Below, piece after piece: positions 50,201 to 60,329 of a stretch of DNA of 64,000 bases. The notes beneath the pieces were generated by a model that saw only the letters and a list, made by a program, of their open reading frames with translations, did not search any database and was not told where the DNA came from. Within the stretch, counting starts at the first letter, position 1, and every line of letters starts with the position of its first letter. This DNA comes from Cichorium intybus (Eukaryota; Streptophyta; Magnoliopsida; Asterales; Asteraceae), in assembly GCA_023525715.1 (NCBI GenBank), contig CM042011.1:2791566-2855565 (forward strand). Reading direction: 5' to 3'. Both the position numbers and the translations under genes were made by a program.

Positions 50201-50361
50201 ATATTAGAAATAAAGGATCTGGCGCAAGAGGTAAAAGGCTGAAGAGTAAATCTGAAATTTTGGGTGAATCATCTTCAAAACCAAAAAGATTGTGTAATTG
50301 TTGCAAGAAAATGGTTCACCATGACAAAAGAAATTGTCCTGATAAACCAAAACCATTGTAG
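47282..50361 (+). CDS. FAR1-type MULE transposase, intact, five exons
   Basis: Exons 47282-47402, 47519-48332, 48457-48715, 49047-49682 and 49768-50361 join in frame (GT/AG) to 807 codons without a stop. Domain order: a FAR1/WRKY-GCM1-type zinc finger (LLCNREG, ECKAHI, IHNHRL); the MULE nuclease core with D305 (VVSFDATFDTN), D366 (LLTDQDPAMKKA), the family C-x2-H (RLCMWHI) and E428 (SELEDGW); a SWIM zinc finger C622-x-C624...C634-x-H636 (CECMKF, LLCRHIF); and a C-terminal zinc knuckle (CNCCKK...RNCP). The protein should bind the terminal repeats and cut and paste the element in the nucleus. Domesticated FHY3/FAR1 factors share this architecture, but the transposon context argues for a transposase. 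Introns 1-4 carry the element's dyad motifs. The start ATG is the first in the frame continuous with exon 2. Confidence 0.9.
48716..49046 (+). repeat. Transposase intron with a 110-bp tandem duplication and five dyads
   Basis: The block CATTCTCAAAGAAT...CATTCTCTGAGAATGG occurs at 48744-48853 and again at 48854-48963, followed by CATTCTCAGAGAATG at 48973. Dyads are thus multiplied within an intron while neighbouring exons have none. Confidence 0.9.
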
Positions 50362-50378
50362 TTATTATGTTTTTATTG

Positions 50379-50622
50379 CATTCTCAGAGAATTGAAATCA
50401 ATTTGTTATTAGTTTTAGTGTTTCCTGTAAACCACAGTTCGTATTATTCCATTCTCATAGAATTGGTAACAAATAATTTTGTGTTTACTGTTTTCTGTTT
50501 CAAGGTTTTTTGTATTTTTTATGTTATTCTCAGAGAATGACATATATTAAAATTGAATTATGGTTTCCTGTTAACATGTTTGATTGATTTTACTAATTTT
50601 TACAACCCATTCTTAGAGAATA
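50379..50622. repeat. Four dyads between the transposase and Agenet genes
   Basis: CATTCTCAGAGAATT (50379), CATTCTCATAGAATT (50450), TATTCTCAGAGAATG (50525) and CATTCTTAGAGAATA (50608), spaced 71-83 bp. No ORF lies here. Confidence 0.85.
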
Positions 50623-50719
50623 CTTGTTTAACAGGAATATGTACAACAAGACAAATTTTATTTCATAACATAGTAGTACAAGACAAATTTTATTTATTTG
50701 AATGGTACACATTCACCAT

Positions 50720-51127
50720 TCAACGTTTATAGTACATCCATTGGGTGTTCATTTCATCGAAAGTACATTCCTGGTGAAGCCTGAGTTTGTTTCGAGTGAA
50801 TGAATACAGCTCATTTCCTCGGTCAAACTGTATTATATATCGATCATTATCTTGTCGGATGTACCTGCCAACCCACCATCCTTCATGGTACCATGCGTCA
50901 ACAATTTCCCCTAGTTTGAATTCAGCCACCAGCTCCAGTGGGTATGGTCTGATTCTCTTTTTAGGGATGACTTCAACCAGTGGTGTCCCGTCGTCCTTCA
51001 CCAGTGTCTCGTACTGCACTTCATATCTTCCATGGGACAACGAGAGAATTCTACCTGCATATAGTGAACCTATTAAGCCAGCATCCTTTCCCTTTACTTC
51101 AACACGATCTCCTATGGTTAATGTCAT
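50720..51127 (-). CDS. Tandem Agenet (Tudor-like) domain protein carried by the MULE
   Basis: A single-exon gene of 135 codons on the minus strand. Residues 3-60 form one Agenet/Tudor-like unit (GDRVEVKGKDAGLIGSLYAG, RYEVQYETLVKDDGTPLVE). Residues 67-122 form a second (KLGEIVDAWYHEGWWVGRY, RYIIQFDRGNELYSF). Paired Agenet domains read modified histone tails in plants; ADCP1/AGDP1, for example, binds H3K9me2. The predicted role is to bind chromatin of the element or its targets. A consensus TATAAATAG lies 48 bp upstream of the ATG, which supports real expression. The gene lies 358 bp from the transposase stop, convergent with it. The frame is intact and the protein is just two domains long, unlike the multi-domain host proteins. 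Capture from a host gene or an ancient transposon gene are both possible. Confidence 0.82.
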   Translation of the reverse strand: MTLTIGDRVEVKGKDAGLIGSLYAGRILSLSHGRYEVQYETLVKDDGTPLVEVIPKKRIRPYPLELVAEFKLGEIVDAWYHEGWWVGRYIRQDNDRYIIQFDRGNELYSFTRNKLRLHQECTFDEMNTQWMYYKR

Positions 51128-51174
51128 TTTTTTTAGATTGGAGGAGGTGTGGGAAAGAAGTTTACATGTGCTTC

Positions 51175-51183
51175 TATTTATAG
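51175..51183 (-). promoter_or_regulatory. TATA box of the Agenet gene
   Basis: TATAAATAG on the minus strand, 48 bp upstream of the start codon, followed by a pyrimidine-rich leader. Confidence 0.65.
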
Positions 51184-51410
51184 CCTAATGTTGATATAAT
51201 TTAATTTTATTTGAATTTCATATTTTATAAAAAAGAAAAGAAAAAGATAGTGTTGTCATTTCAATTGTTTTGGCGTGTTTGAAGATGGGTGAAATTGGGA
51301 GTGCATGTGATCATGTTATATATTCCCTATTCTTTGTTTGGTTATGATAAAGCTTCAACGTTTTTGTGGTTGGGGTGCATCACAGTTTTTTATGTAACTT
51401 TATTATATCA

Positions 51411-51577
51411 TATTCTCTTAGAATTGGCGTACAACTGTTTTATGAATAATTGATAACAGATGACAGTAACAACAAGTAATCTGTGTCCTGCCATTCTCAT
51501 AGAATACGAATTTGTTTTAGTTTTTGAAGATGACAGTTCTAGCAATTAATATGCTTTCCTGCCATTCTATGAGAATA
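51411..51577. repeat. Three dyads upstream of the Agenet gene
   Basis: TATTCTCTTAGAATT (51411), CATTCTCATAGAATA (51492) and CATTCTATGAGAATA (51563), spaced 81 and 71 bp, between the Agenet promoter and the 3' end of the Ulp1-like gene. Confidence 0.85.
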
Positions 51578-52698
51578 CGGATGTTGAAATGCTTTTTGAA
51601 TTACATTATGCAGATACAAAATTTGAAACATCCAATAAACCCATTTAATATAAACATGCAGAATTCAAAATCAAAACTAATTGTTCTGTAGACCCACAAT
51701 TAACCAGTAAAACACATTGTCTTAACTTCCTACAATAATCCAAACTAATTTGAACCAATTGTTTTATAGACTCAAAAACCATTCTCTTAACTACCTCCTC
51801 ATCCTATCCCATTTTCTTCTTTCCTTTTGCCTTTTTTGCAGCTTTGGATTCTTCATCAGACACTTTCTTTTTTCTCGTTTCCTTTTTTTCGTCAAGCAGT
51901 TTTGCTTTTTTATACACATCCATTTTGGCATATTCGGATGCAATTGTTAAAACATCATCCCTGTACAAGTTGTAGTCAGATGTCAACAGATTATACATGT
52001 ATCTGTACCTTAATCTTCCTATGTAGCTTGCGTTGTTCCTTTGTTTGCCAGTCAGTTCTGTTTTCCATTTTCCTGCTACCTCTCCTCTGTAGCTTTTCAT
52101 GTGTCTCATCAGATAAATACCACAATCTGGTCCTGGTTCATTCACTTGCCACTCCATTTTCATTATTGAAGGTTCATCTTCCATTAATTTTATATGTTGA
52201 GGGTGGTACACACTTGCTAACCAGTGACAGAAAAATTTTTGCTGCATTTAAATTTAATCATGTTATCAATTTTTAAACTTAAACGAGAATGAATATAATA
52301 TTGAAAACATACCACTATTCTAGGTCCGGGCCCATAGATTCTCTCAATTGTTCCTTTCCTCTTGATATGATCAATAATTTTAGAGTTGCCTTCTTTTAAG
52401 TCAAAACATAGCATGTAGTATTTGTCACCATCAATGATTGGAAAAATAACCTGCAAAACCATATGTTTAAGAGATTATTTTTTTGAAATTTATCAATCGA
52501 TACTAAATATATTCAGATTTGTTTTTCTTACCAATGCAACATCTATCAAATTGGCTTTCACTTCCCAATGTGGGATGTACATGTTCATCATTTCCATGAA
52601 GTCTCCCAACCGATTAAACTCAAGGTTAGTTTCATTTAAGAGCATGTCAGACTGCAAAATATATGTCATATATGAGTATTTACCCATTTAGCAACACG

Positions 52699-52741
52699 TA
52701 TTCTCTGAGAATGACAATCAACAACTCATTCTCAGAGAATG
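52699..52741. repeat. Dyad pair in an intron of the Ulp1-like gene
   Basis: TATTCTCTGAGAATG (52699) and CATTCTCAGAGAATG (52727), 28 bp apart, both exact or nearly exact palindromes. Confidence 0.9.
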
Positions 52742-53939
52742 TATAAAAGGTTCACAACTCTCAAAGAATTAAATGTTCTTATTTCGGTGTAATACGGCTT
52801 AAACTTTGGAAAATAATTTGACTACTTACCATCATATGAGTGTGAAAGAACAAACGTGCAGGTGCCTCTGCAGATTTGAATTTTTCTAGGATGTTTAGAT
52901 ATGCAGCCCAACAATCAATAATTGCCCAATGTATGGGCACATCAACTTGAAAATATGATGCATGCCCAAGTGTTAGTTGTTCCACATCATCCATCTCCCA
53001 AATGAAATCGCTGTATACATGAAACAGATTTGTTATTGGTTTGAAATCATGTGAATGTACATGTATATAAATGAAAGCTATGTATCTTACTCTTCATCTT
53101 TGTTTGATGATAAAATTGCTTTGTACAAGTTTAACTCTTCTGCCTTCACCTTGTCGCATGAGGTTAATCTTTCTACGTAAGGGGAGCACAAAGCAGGTGC
53201 CGGTTTTTGCATACGCTTACTTTTTCCAAGTGGTTGTGTTTCCCCTTTTTGTTTTTTAGCTCCTTTCATCACATCATCTCCTTTTTTGGAAGGCACATTA
53301 GCATTTTTATTTTCAATTTTTTCAGGGACTGTTTCTTCAGTTGTTCCTGTTGCCTTTGCCATTAGATTTGCAACCTCATCCATCACTCCTGGTTGGTTGA
53401 AGAATTGGGTGGCTGATAAGTTTTCTGAATTGTCCCACCCTTCATTCTTTTTGGTAACTGGAGTTGTGTAAGCATCTTGATCATCAAACTCCTCATCTCT
53501 CACTTTCATTTCTGGTGACACCTGGTTTAGAATGGCTGGTTCATCAACCAATACAAGTTCCTTACCCTTGCCCATCCCATCAATCTCATCATCCGTTTCT
53601 GTTGCAGACTCTGAGACATTGTCTTTATTCTTATCAGAATTTTCTTCCATCTCTTCTATTTTGAACTCTTTTCTTATCTTCCTTTTCCAATCTTTTAATT
53701 GTTGGCTGTTGGGAAACTTCAACAGTCCATGTGTTATTATCTTCTCCATACTGTGCTTCTCATTCAATATGTTAACGTACGAATTCCCAATTACTGCAAG
53801 AAATCCCTGTGTGTACAAAAATCAAACATGTTGAAATAATTAAAATTATTGAAATAGATAAAATTATATCAGATTATATAACAATGATTGTATACAATTA
53901 TGTAAAATTATGCTCATAGAATAACTGTTTGTTCAGTAA

Positions 53940-54080
53940 TATTCTATGAGAATGACTGTTTGTTCAATAATATTCTATGAGAATGACTGTGTGTTCAATA
54001 ATATTCTATGAGAATGACTGTTTGTTCAGTAATATTATATGAGAATGACTGTTTGCTCAGAGAATGACTGTTTGTTTAAT
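53940..54080. repeat. Tandem array with 31-bp period, one dyad per unit
   Basis: Units of TATTCTATGAGAATGACTG plus TTTGTTCAATAA at 53940, 53971, 54002 and 54033, with decayed copies on both sides. The array lies in an intron of the Ulp1-like gene. Confidence 0.92.
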
Positions 54081-55539
54081 AATAATATCATATTATCAGA
54101 TTATTTAACATTTATGTACAACTATGCTCAGAGAATGACCTCATATATTCGACTTTTTTATTATATTATCTGACAATTCTTTAAATTTTATATGTTTATT
54201 GTATTTTGATGTATGTACATTCTCTGAGCATACATGTACATACATATTTACTTTACCTCTTCATCCTGATATTCTTCATTTGTTTCATCTGTGCTTTCAT
54301 CATTCGATTCTCTTTGAATGAGTTGACCCTTTCCCAGTTTGTTGTTTTTCAACTCATATTTCTGGATTTCTTTTAACTTGTACGTCGTCACTTGAGAAAT
54401 GAATGGTGTTCTTTTTCTCAACATAACAATTCCTGATGTGTTTATGGAAAACACATGTCATCTGCAATACAGATTAAGGAAAATGTTAATTTTATATTAT
54501 AAATAATAAATATAATTTAAATGTTTATATACAGTACATTCTCAATGTATTCTTTTGTTTCATTTTTTTTATTATAAATAATACAGAATGTGGTATACCA
54601 AAATAACATTGATTGGTCCTGTGTAGTAGGAGTTTGGATCATCCTTTTTCCAAACTTCTTTTCTTGATCTCAAGCTTTGCATTATGTACTCGCACCAATC
54701 AATTTTTGAATAGTCGTCCAGTAACACTATTTTCTCCAGTGGTTTGATAAGGCTTGTACCCATCAACATCGACTCCACAAACGTGTTGATAAACAAACAT
54801 AAGAAGTTCAAACGGAATAATTGATTATCTATGTTTGTTCCTGTAATCAAGTCAAGATATGTTGTGTTTGAGTATCGTTTTTCAGGAAATTGTGCTTTCC
54901 AGTCCGTGAACAGCTTATCTTGTGGGTCACAAGATGGTAATGTGTTCAAATCCACACCTTCTTTTGCAACTCCAAGAATGTCATATACTAGGTATTTTGT
55001 AATTTCTAGTGCCCCATTCTCCAACACAAGTCTATTTGATGACGGGTCATAGTTGTCTAATAGGTAGTAGGTCAAAATTGGTGGTAACTCTCCTATGTCT
55101 ATTTCTAATAAACTACCTAGACCCATTCTTTTGACAGCCTCCTTTTGCATTGTAGACAAAGACTTTACAGCTGTTGAAAATTTCAAGGGTGTCATTCTTG
55201 TTTTCAGTTTTTTATAATTTCTTTCTAACTCTTTGTCCGAATCTTCATCTTCTTCTATCTTCTTTTTCTTCCTTCGTTTATCTTTCATGTCTTTATGTTC
55301 CTCACTTTTTCTTTTTTTTGCAAACTTTGTCTTTATCTTTCAAAATCTTTTTCCCCTTATCCTTTGATTTCTTGTCTTTTGTTTCCTTCTTCCTTTTGGG
55401 CTTTGAACTAGAAATGTCAATAACTTTTGGTTGTTTTTGAATTTTGACACTTTTATTCTCTGTTGATGATGCTTGTTTTCCTGCAATTAAGGTAACAAAA
55501 TTTAGGTTACAATGTCAAACACTATGTGTTATACATGCT

Positions 55540-56560
55540 CGTAGAATTATTGTCACACATTAAGTTTAATATTCTCAGATAATAGAACTGTGAATCATTA
55601 TGTGGTAGTTTATGAGAATTATGTGTAGTTTATTCTCTGAGCATGCAAGACACAACCACTGTAACATATGTAATGTCAATCACATTCTCTGAGCATGCAA
55701 GACACAACCACTTTAACATATGTAATGTCAATCACATTCTCTGAGCATGCAAGACATTAAGTTTAATATTCTCAGATAATAGAACTGTGAATCATTATGT
55801 GGTTGTTTATGAGAATTATGTGTAGTTTATTCTCTGAGCATGCAAGACACAACCATTGTAACATATGTAATGTCAATCACATTCTCATAGAATACGAGTA
55901 TATTCAATAGAAAAAGTTATTATATTCTCTGAGCATGCAAGACACAACCACTGTAACATATGTAATGTCAATCACATTCTCTGAGAATCTAATTTAAATT
56001 TTTGAGAATTATGTGTAGATTATGTGTATAAAATATGGATATTCACATTCTCAGTGAATATCCATATTTTCAAACACAAACAATGTCACATACTCACAGA
56101 ATATAATATCTTTTTTAGAACTACTACATACAAGGTAACATTCTATTAGATTACAGGTTTTTTAAAATTAGTACATACAATGTCTTGCATGCTCAGAGAA
56201 TATAATAACTTTTTCTTATGAATATACTCGTATTCTATGAGAATTATGGGTTTTCAAATTGGTACATTAGCATACGATTGATTCGCAGATACTGTTCATC
56301 TCAGACAATACATTTTTTTCCATGAGAATACACAAATTAATTGCATTACTCATTATAAAATACTTACCGTATTATACTCTGTGAATGACAAATTCTATGA
56401 GAATGTCAAATTCTATGAGAATGGTAAATTCATTACAACCCCCTGTTAAATAATCACGTCTATTCTATGAGAATGACACATTCCTTTTCAATTTCATTAG
56501 AATAAACTTACGACATTACTCATAATCATAAACCCTAGTTTTCATTTTTCTCAGAGAATG
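55540..56560. repeat. Dyad-rich repeat region in the first Ulp1-like intron
   Basis: At least 18 copies of ATTCTCTGAGCATG, ATTCTCTGAGAAT, ATTCTATGAGAATG or half-sites in about 1 kb. Many sit in ~52-bp units ending GACACAACCACTGTAACATATGTAATGTCAATCAC (55630-55990), and a ~200-bp block is duplicated (55560-55660, 55760-55870). The remaining sequence is AT-rich and non-coding. Confidence 0.9.
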
Positions 56561-57079
56561 AGGTTAATTATAAGTAGAACTTTGTTAGTGAAACAATTAG
56601 TAATAGAAAACATTACCTGGAAATGGTTCAACAAAGTCATCATCGAAATCCTCATCTGTAATTGGGTTTTCGACAGTGTTTTTGAACTTGAATTGTGTAT
56701 TCTCCTTTAATCGGTAGCTACTTCTTCTTTTTGACATATTTGCGTTCGAAATACTCGTCTCTTTGAAGGAATTCGTATGCGACTGCACCCTAATTTCGTC
56801 TCTTTGAAGGATTTCTTATGCGAGTTTACCCTAATTTGAGAGAATATGGTGGTTTACGCAATGATCGGCGATTTTGGGGTTTGAGGAGTGTGATTCTCTG
56901 TGTAAGTTGCGATTTGATATGATCGTGTCCCGTGATACCTGCAATATTACCTTTTTGAATGTGTTTTTCCTTTTGACGCTTTTGCCCTTCAACGATATCT
57001 TTTAAAACACCCGCGTTCAATTTTTTGATTTATTTACAAAACTGTCATTTTGATCTCAGCCATTCATTTATTGAATCTA

Positions 57080-57136
57080 AAGGACTATATTATGTCTTAC
57101 ATTTGTACAGTAATTGCTATTTTCATTTAATACTAA

Positions 57137-57140
<4 letters not shown>
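57080..57140 (-). repeat. Right terminal inverted repeat of the MULE
   Basis: The reverse complement contains AAATG...GCAATTACTGTAC, matching the left end. It ends directly at (TA)n. Confidence 0.6.

Positions 57141-57220
<80 letters not shown>
57141..57220. repeat. (TA)n microsatellite right of the MULE
   Basis: About 40 TA units. Confidence 0.98.
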
Positions 57221-57222
<2 letters not shown>

Positions 57223-58234
57223 CAATCATTTTATAAGGCTATATTAGTAAATCAATATTTTGTTTAGTTAAAATCAACTAATAAATTAAAATAGTTTCCT
57301 CTATCAGAAGATATTATCAACAACTTTCCATGATTATAGAGTCACGATTCAAACTGTTTTTGGAAAATTGATGAACACGTCATTAACATTACTGATACAA
57401 GTATATTCTGAAAATTTTAAAGAACTTGATTGACTGGTTAATCTAGTATCCGATTGCAACGTCGGAAAATAAGTTTTAATTTAAAATTCGATTTCTTGTA
57501 ACGAGTAAATATTGAATAACAATAAAGAAATTGGAAAACCGATTCAAATATTATTCGAAGTTTTTCATATAAGATGGAATCAACTTGCTCTAAGCAACGA
57601 GGGTGCTGAATAAGATGAAAATTTGACTAGAAGATGTCAAAACTTAGTCGACAATAATGAAAGTAAGTTTCCCTTTTCGATGTCAAAACTTATAGTATGT
57701 TAATTTGTTTATAAGAAAATCATTAATTACAATTTTTATACATTATCAATTATATATTATGAAATTTCAAGTTTTTTTTGTAATAACAAATAGTGACTTT
57801 TTGATAATAGATTTGTGAATGCATCTTATGCTAATATTTACACTTATCCTCATACTTTTTCTACAAATTTCTCTATATCCTTTTGTTATCATCACTACAC
57901 TTCTCCCTTGAATAATCCTCCTATCCTACAAAACACCCTGATAACTCCCTGTAAAATAAAGCATTTACAAAACATAGATTCATATAGAAATATACAATAC
58001 TATTTGTGTGATATACAGCAGTATCATTAACGTAAGCAAAACCAAGCACCACAAGACCTACAACCACTTTGTAAAGTTAAAATCATTAGCACATTTTAAT
58101 AAAACTGCAGTAAAAATATCATACATCAGTAAATAAACAAGGATAACCTTGAACATGTATTGTTTTATGCAAAATTAATAGTTGCTTCCCCAAGAATGCG
58201 AGATCTAGCAGACACATAAAATAGGACAACTTAC
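57221..58234. other. AT-rich intergenic DNA
   Basis: I see no gene, RNA gene or element terminus here. Confidence 0.45.
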
Positions 58235-58690
58235 GGAAAAAAATATTATATTTTAACATTTTTTTTTGGTTTAACCATCAATTTTTCATTTCTTATAATA
58301 AAACCACAAATTTTTGGAAAAAATTTCAGTCCGACCATTATGACTTGAAAAAGCCGGTAACAATGGCTACAATGAAATTTTTTGCAAAAAATTGATGGTT
58401 AAACCAAATTTTTGACAAAATATAGTGCTTTCTAGATAATGTTTACATTTTAATTTATATAATTACGAAAAAGCACTATATTTCATCATTTTTCTGGTTT
58501 ACTATCAAATTTTCATTTGTTCTAATAAACCACCGATTTTTAGAAAAAGTTTTAGCCCAACCATTATGACCAGTAAAACCGGTAATAATGGTTTCACTAA
58601 AACTTTTTACAAAAAATTGATAGGTTTTCCAAATCTTTTAAAAATTGGTGGTTAAACCAAACTTTTGACAAAAAATAATGTTTTTTCATA
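58235..58690. mobile_element. Duplicated hairpin MITE
   Basis: Two tandem related hairpins. In the first, GGTTTAACCATCAATTTTT (about 58268) pairs with AAAAATTGATGGTTAAACC (about 58388). In the second, GGTTTACTATCAAATTTT (about 58495) is paired by ATTGGTGGTTAAACC (about 58645). ATATAGTGCTTT and AAAGCACTATATTT are inverted around the centre. Outer ends TTTAACATTTTTTTTTGG and CCAAACTTTTGACAAAAAATAATG are also inverted. No coding sequence. Target duplication not resolved. Confidence 0.6.
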
Positions 58691-60329
58691 ATTAACCCTA
58701 ATAAATAAGGATATCTTTTCAACCCGGGTGTAAAAGCCACAACAGTGAAATGGAAGATTAAGGTCAAGGTAAAATGATATATTTTAAAAGGTTTAGCTCT
58801 TTCAAATAGTTATCATATGAAATATAAATAGACTCATATCGAGTTTCGATCCACAATAATTCCATTTCGTACTGGATCTTCTTTTGACCGTGTAACTAAT
58901 TTTCATGTTTCCATAAAGGTTATCGATACTAAATGCTTGTCATTTACTTTTGGTACCTATGGCAACAAAATTTTGTAACTAATCAACATGGGTACAATAT
59001 AACCAAATAAGTACTTGTTACTAGAGGACACATATTAAGCTCCTATGAGTCATAAAACATCAAAAGGTCCAAACCCCCTTATTGACATAATCATGCGGGC
59101 ATTCCTCCAACAGCTTTTGATAGTTATCATCAAAGCATATTACAAGGAAAGATTCTCTCAAAAAGGATAAAAATGAGCGTTTAAGCTGATTATACCCTCA
59201 ATTGACAATTGATGGAAATGCTGATGGGGTTGCATATTATATCCCCATATTTTTTAAGAAAAAATCCCCATTTTAGCATTGTATTTTCATTTAATATAAC
59301 TTACAGGAAAATACTACAAATAAGAACAAATAATAAGTCAAATAAAAGAGAGACATAACTAATGAATATATTTAGTACTTATTGAGAAACATGCAAAAGC
59401 ACAAAAAAGAAACCTATAAGAGGTCAAATTGCATCATCTTCTTCCGGAATATGAAAAAACACATTTATACCAAGCCTCTTCAAGAAGAGAAAGGATTCCA
59501 CCAGGTTTTGTAGTAACTGAAACCTTAAACAACCAAATAATTAGATATATACACAAATATTAATAAAATGTACATACATCAATGTTGTAAAAGTCGCTAA
59601 GCGATTCCAGATCAGTGGACTGATGAGTAGCGAGTACTCGGCTAGGCGGGAGTACTTAGAGAGTACTCAGATGGGGGTATCTATATACATGTTATATTAT
59701 TATACACGATGACATACTAAAAATCAGAAATACATACACATTTAAGAAAGAAATACATGCACATTATATGGTTACACACACTCAATGACTGAAATACTAA
59801 AAGTAATTGAGAAGCTAACACCTTATTTTAATGTGTACACTTTACATGTTTAAACACGTTAAAATAATGAATACAATTATAATTGCATCAAATTTGAATT
59901 AAAATTGAAAAAATAAATTAAACAACATAATTTTTAATAAATAAGTAAATATATGATATATGTTAAATTAATTACTTAACAATTATTATTATTTATTTTA
60001 AAAAAGTCAAACTTTACAAGTTTAACCATTGTTATGAGTTTTGACCGAAATAACTATATTGTATAAAATTACAAAGATCGTTATACGGGTTAAAGTAATC
60101 TGTACGTATGTGTTCTGATCGTTTAAGTGATTACTTAACAAGCAAAGGTTATAAAAAGAATCTAATTTGTCCTTGCATTTTATTAAGAAACAACATTTGG
60201 ATATGTGACCATAACTCTCTATGTTAATAATCTAAACATTATTGGGAAGAATAAAGAAATCATTGAAGTGATCGAACTTTTAAACAAAGAATTTGAAATG
60301 AAAAACCTTTGAAAAGTCAAATATTGTAT
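58691..60329. other. AT-rich intergenic DNA
   Basis: No supported gene. A minus-strand phrase at about 59430-59510 (KPGGILSLLEEAWYKCVFSY) looks protein-like but is unidentified and isolated. Confidence 0.35.

Larger units (their letters stand above)
51804..56788 (-). pseudogene. Ulp1-like (C48) cysteine protease gene of the MULE, apparently damaged
   Basis: Exons on the minus strand: 56788-56617 (ATG at 56788 or 56737), 55480-54599, about 54430-54257, 53806-53091, 53010-52830, 52651-52532, 52450-52313 and 52241-51804. The first long exon has the conserved pre-protease region of plant transposon Ulp1 proteins (NWCEYIMQSL-like IDWCEYIMQSLRSRKE). The end has the C48 core with QVNEPGPDCGIYLMRHM holding the catalytic Cys. 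Ulp1 enzymes remove SUMO from proteins. Two lesions: a run of eight A (55312-55319) shifts the frame by one, and I find no junction keeping frame between the second and third exons. The position of the usual catalytic His reads GDKYYMLCFDL, with Lys instead. It may be a dead gene, or a gene with a repaired splice form I cannot see. Dyads occur in its introns, not its exons. Confidence 0.7.

Noticed and set aside
50787..51188. 133-codon plus-strand ORF opposite the Agenet gene
   Set aside because: It is the antisense shadow of the Agenet frame. The minus strand has the domains and the TATA box.
51827..52276. 149-codon plus-strand ORF
   Set aside because: It is the antisense shadow of the last Ulp1 exon, with Phe/Ser-rich composition from Lys/Glu codons on the other strand.
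46714..56560. Dyads as heat-shock elements
   Set aside because: TTC and GAA half-sites are separated by five bases here, while heat-shock elements use two-base spacing. The restriction to one transposon also argues against it.
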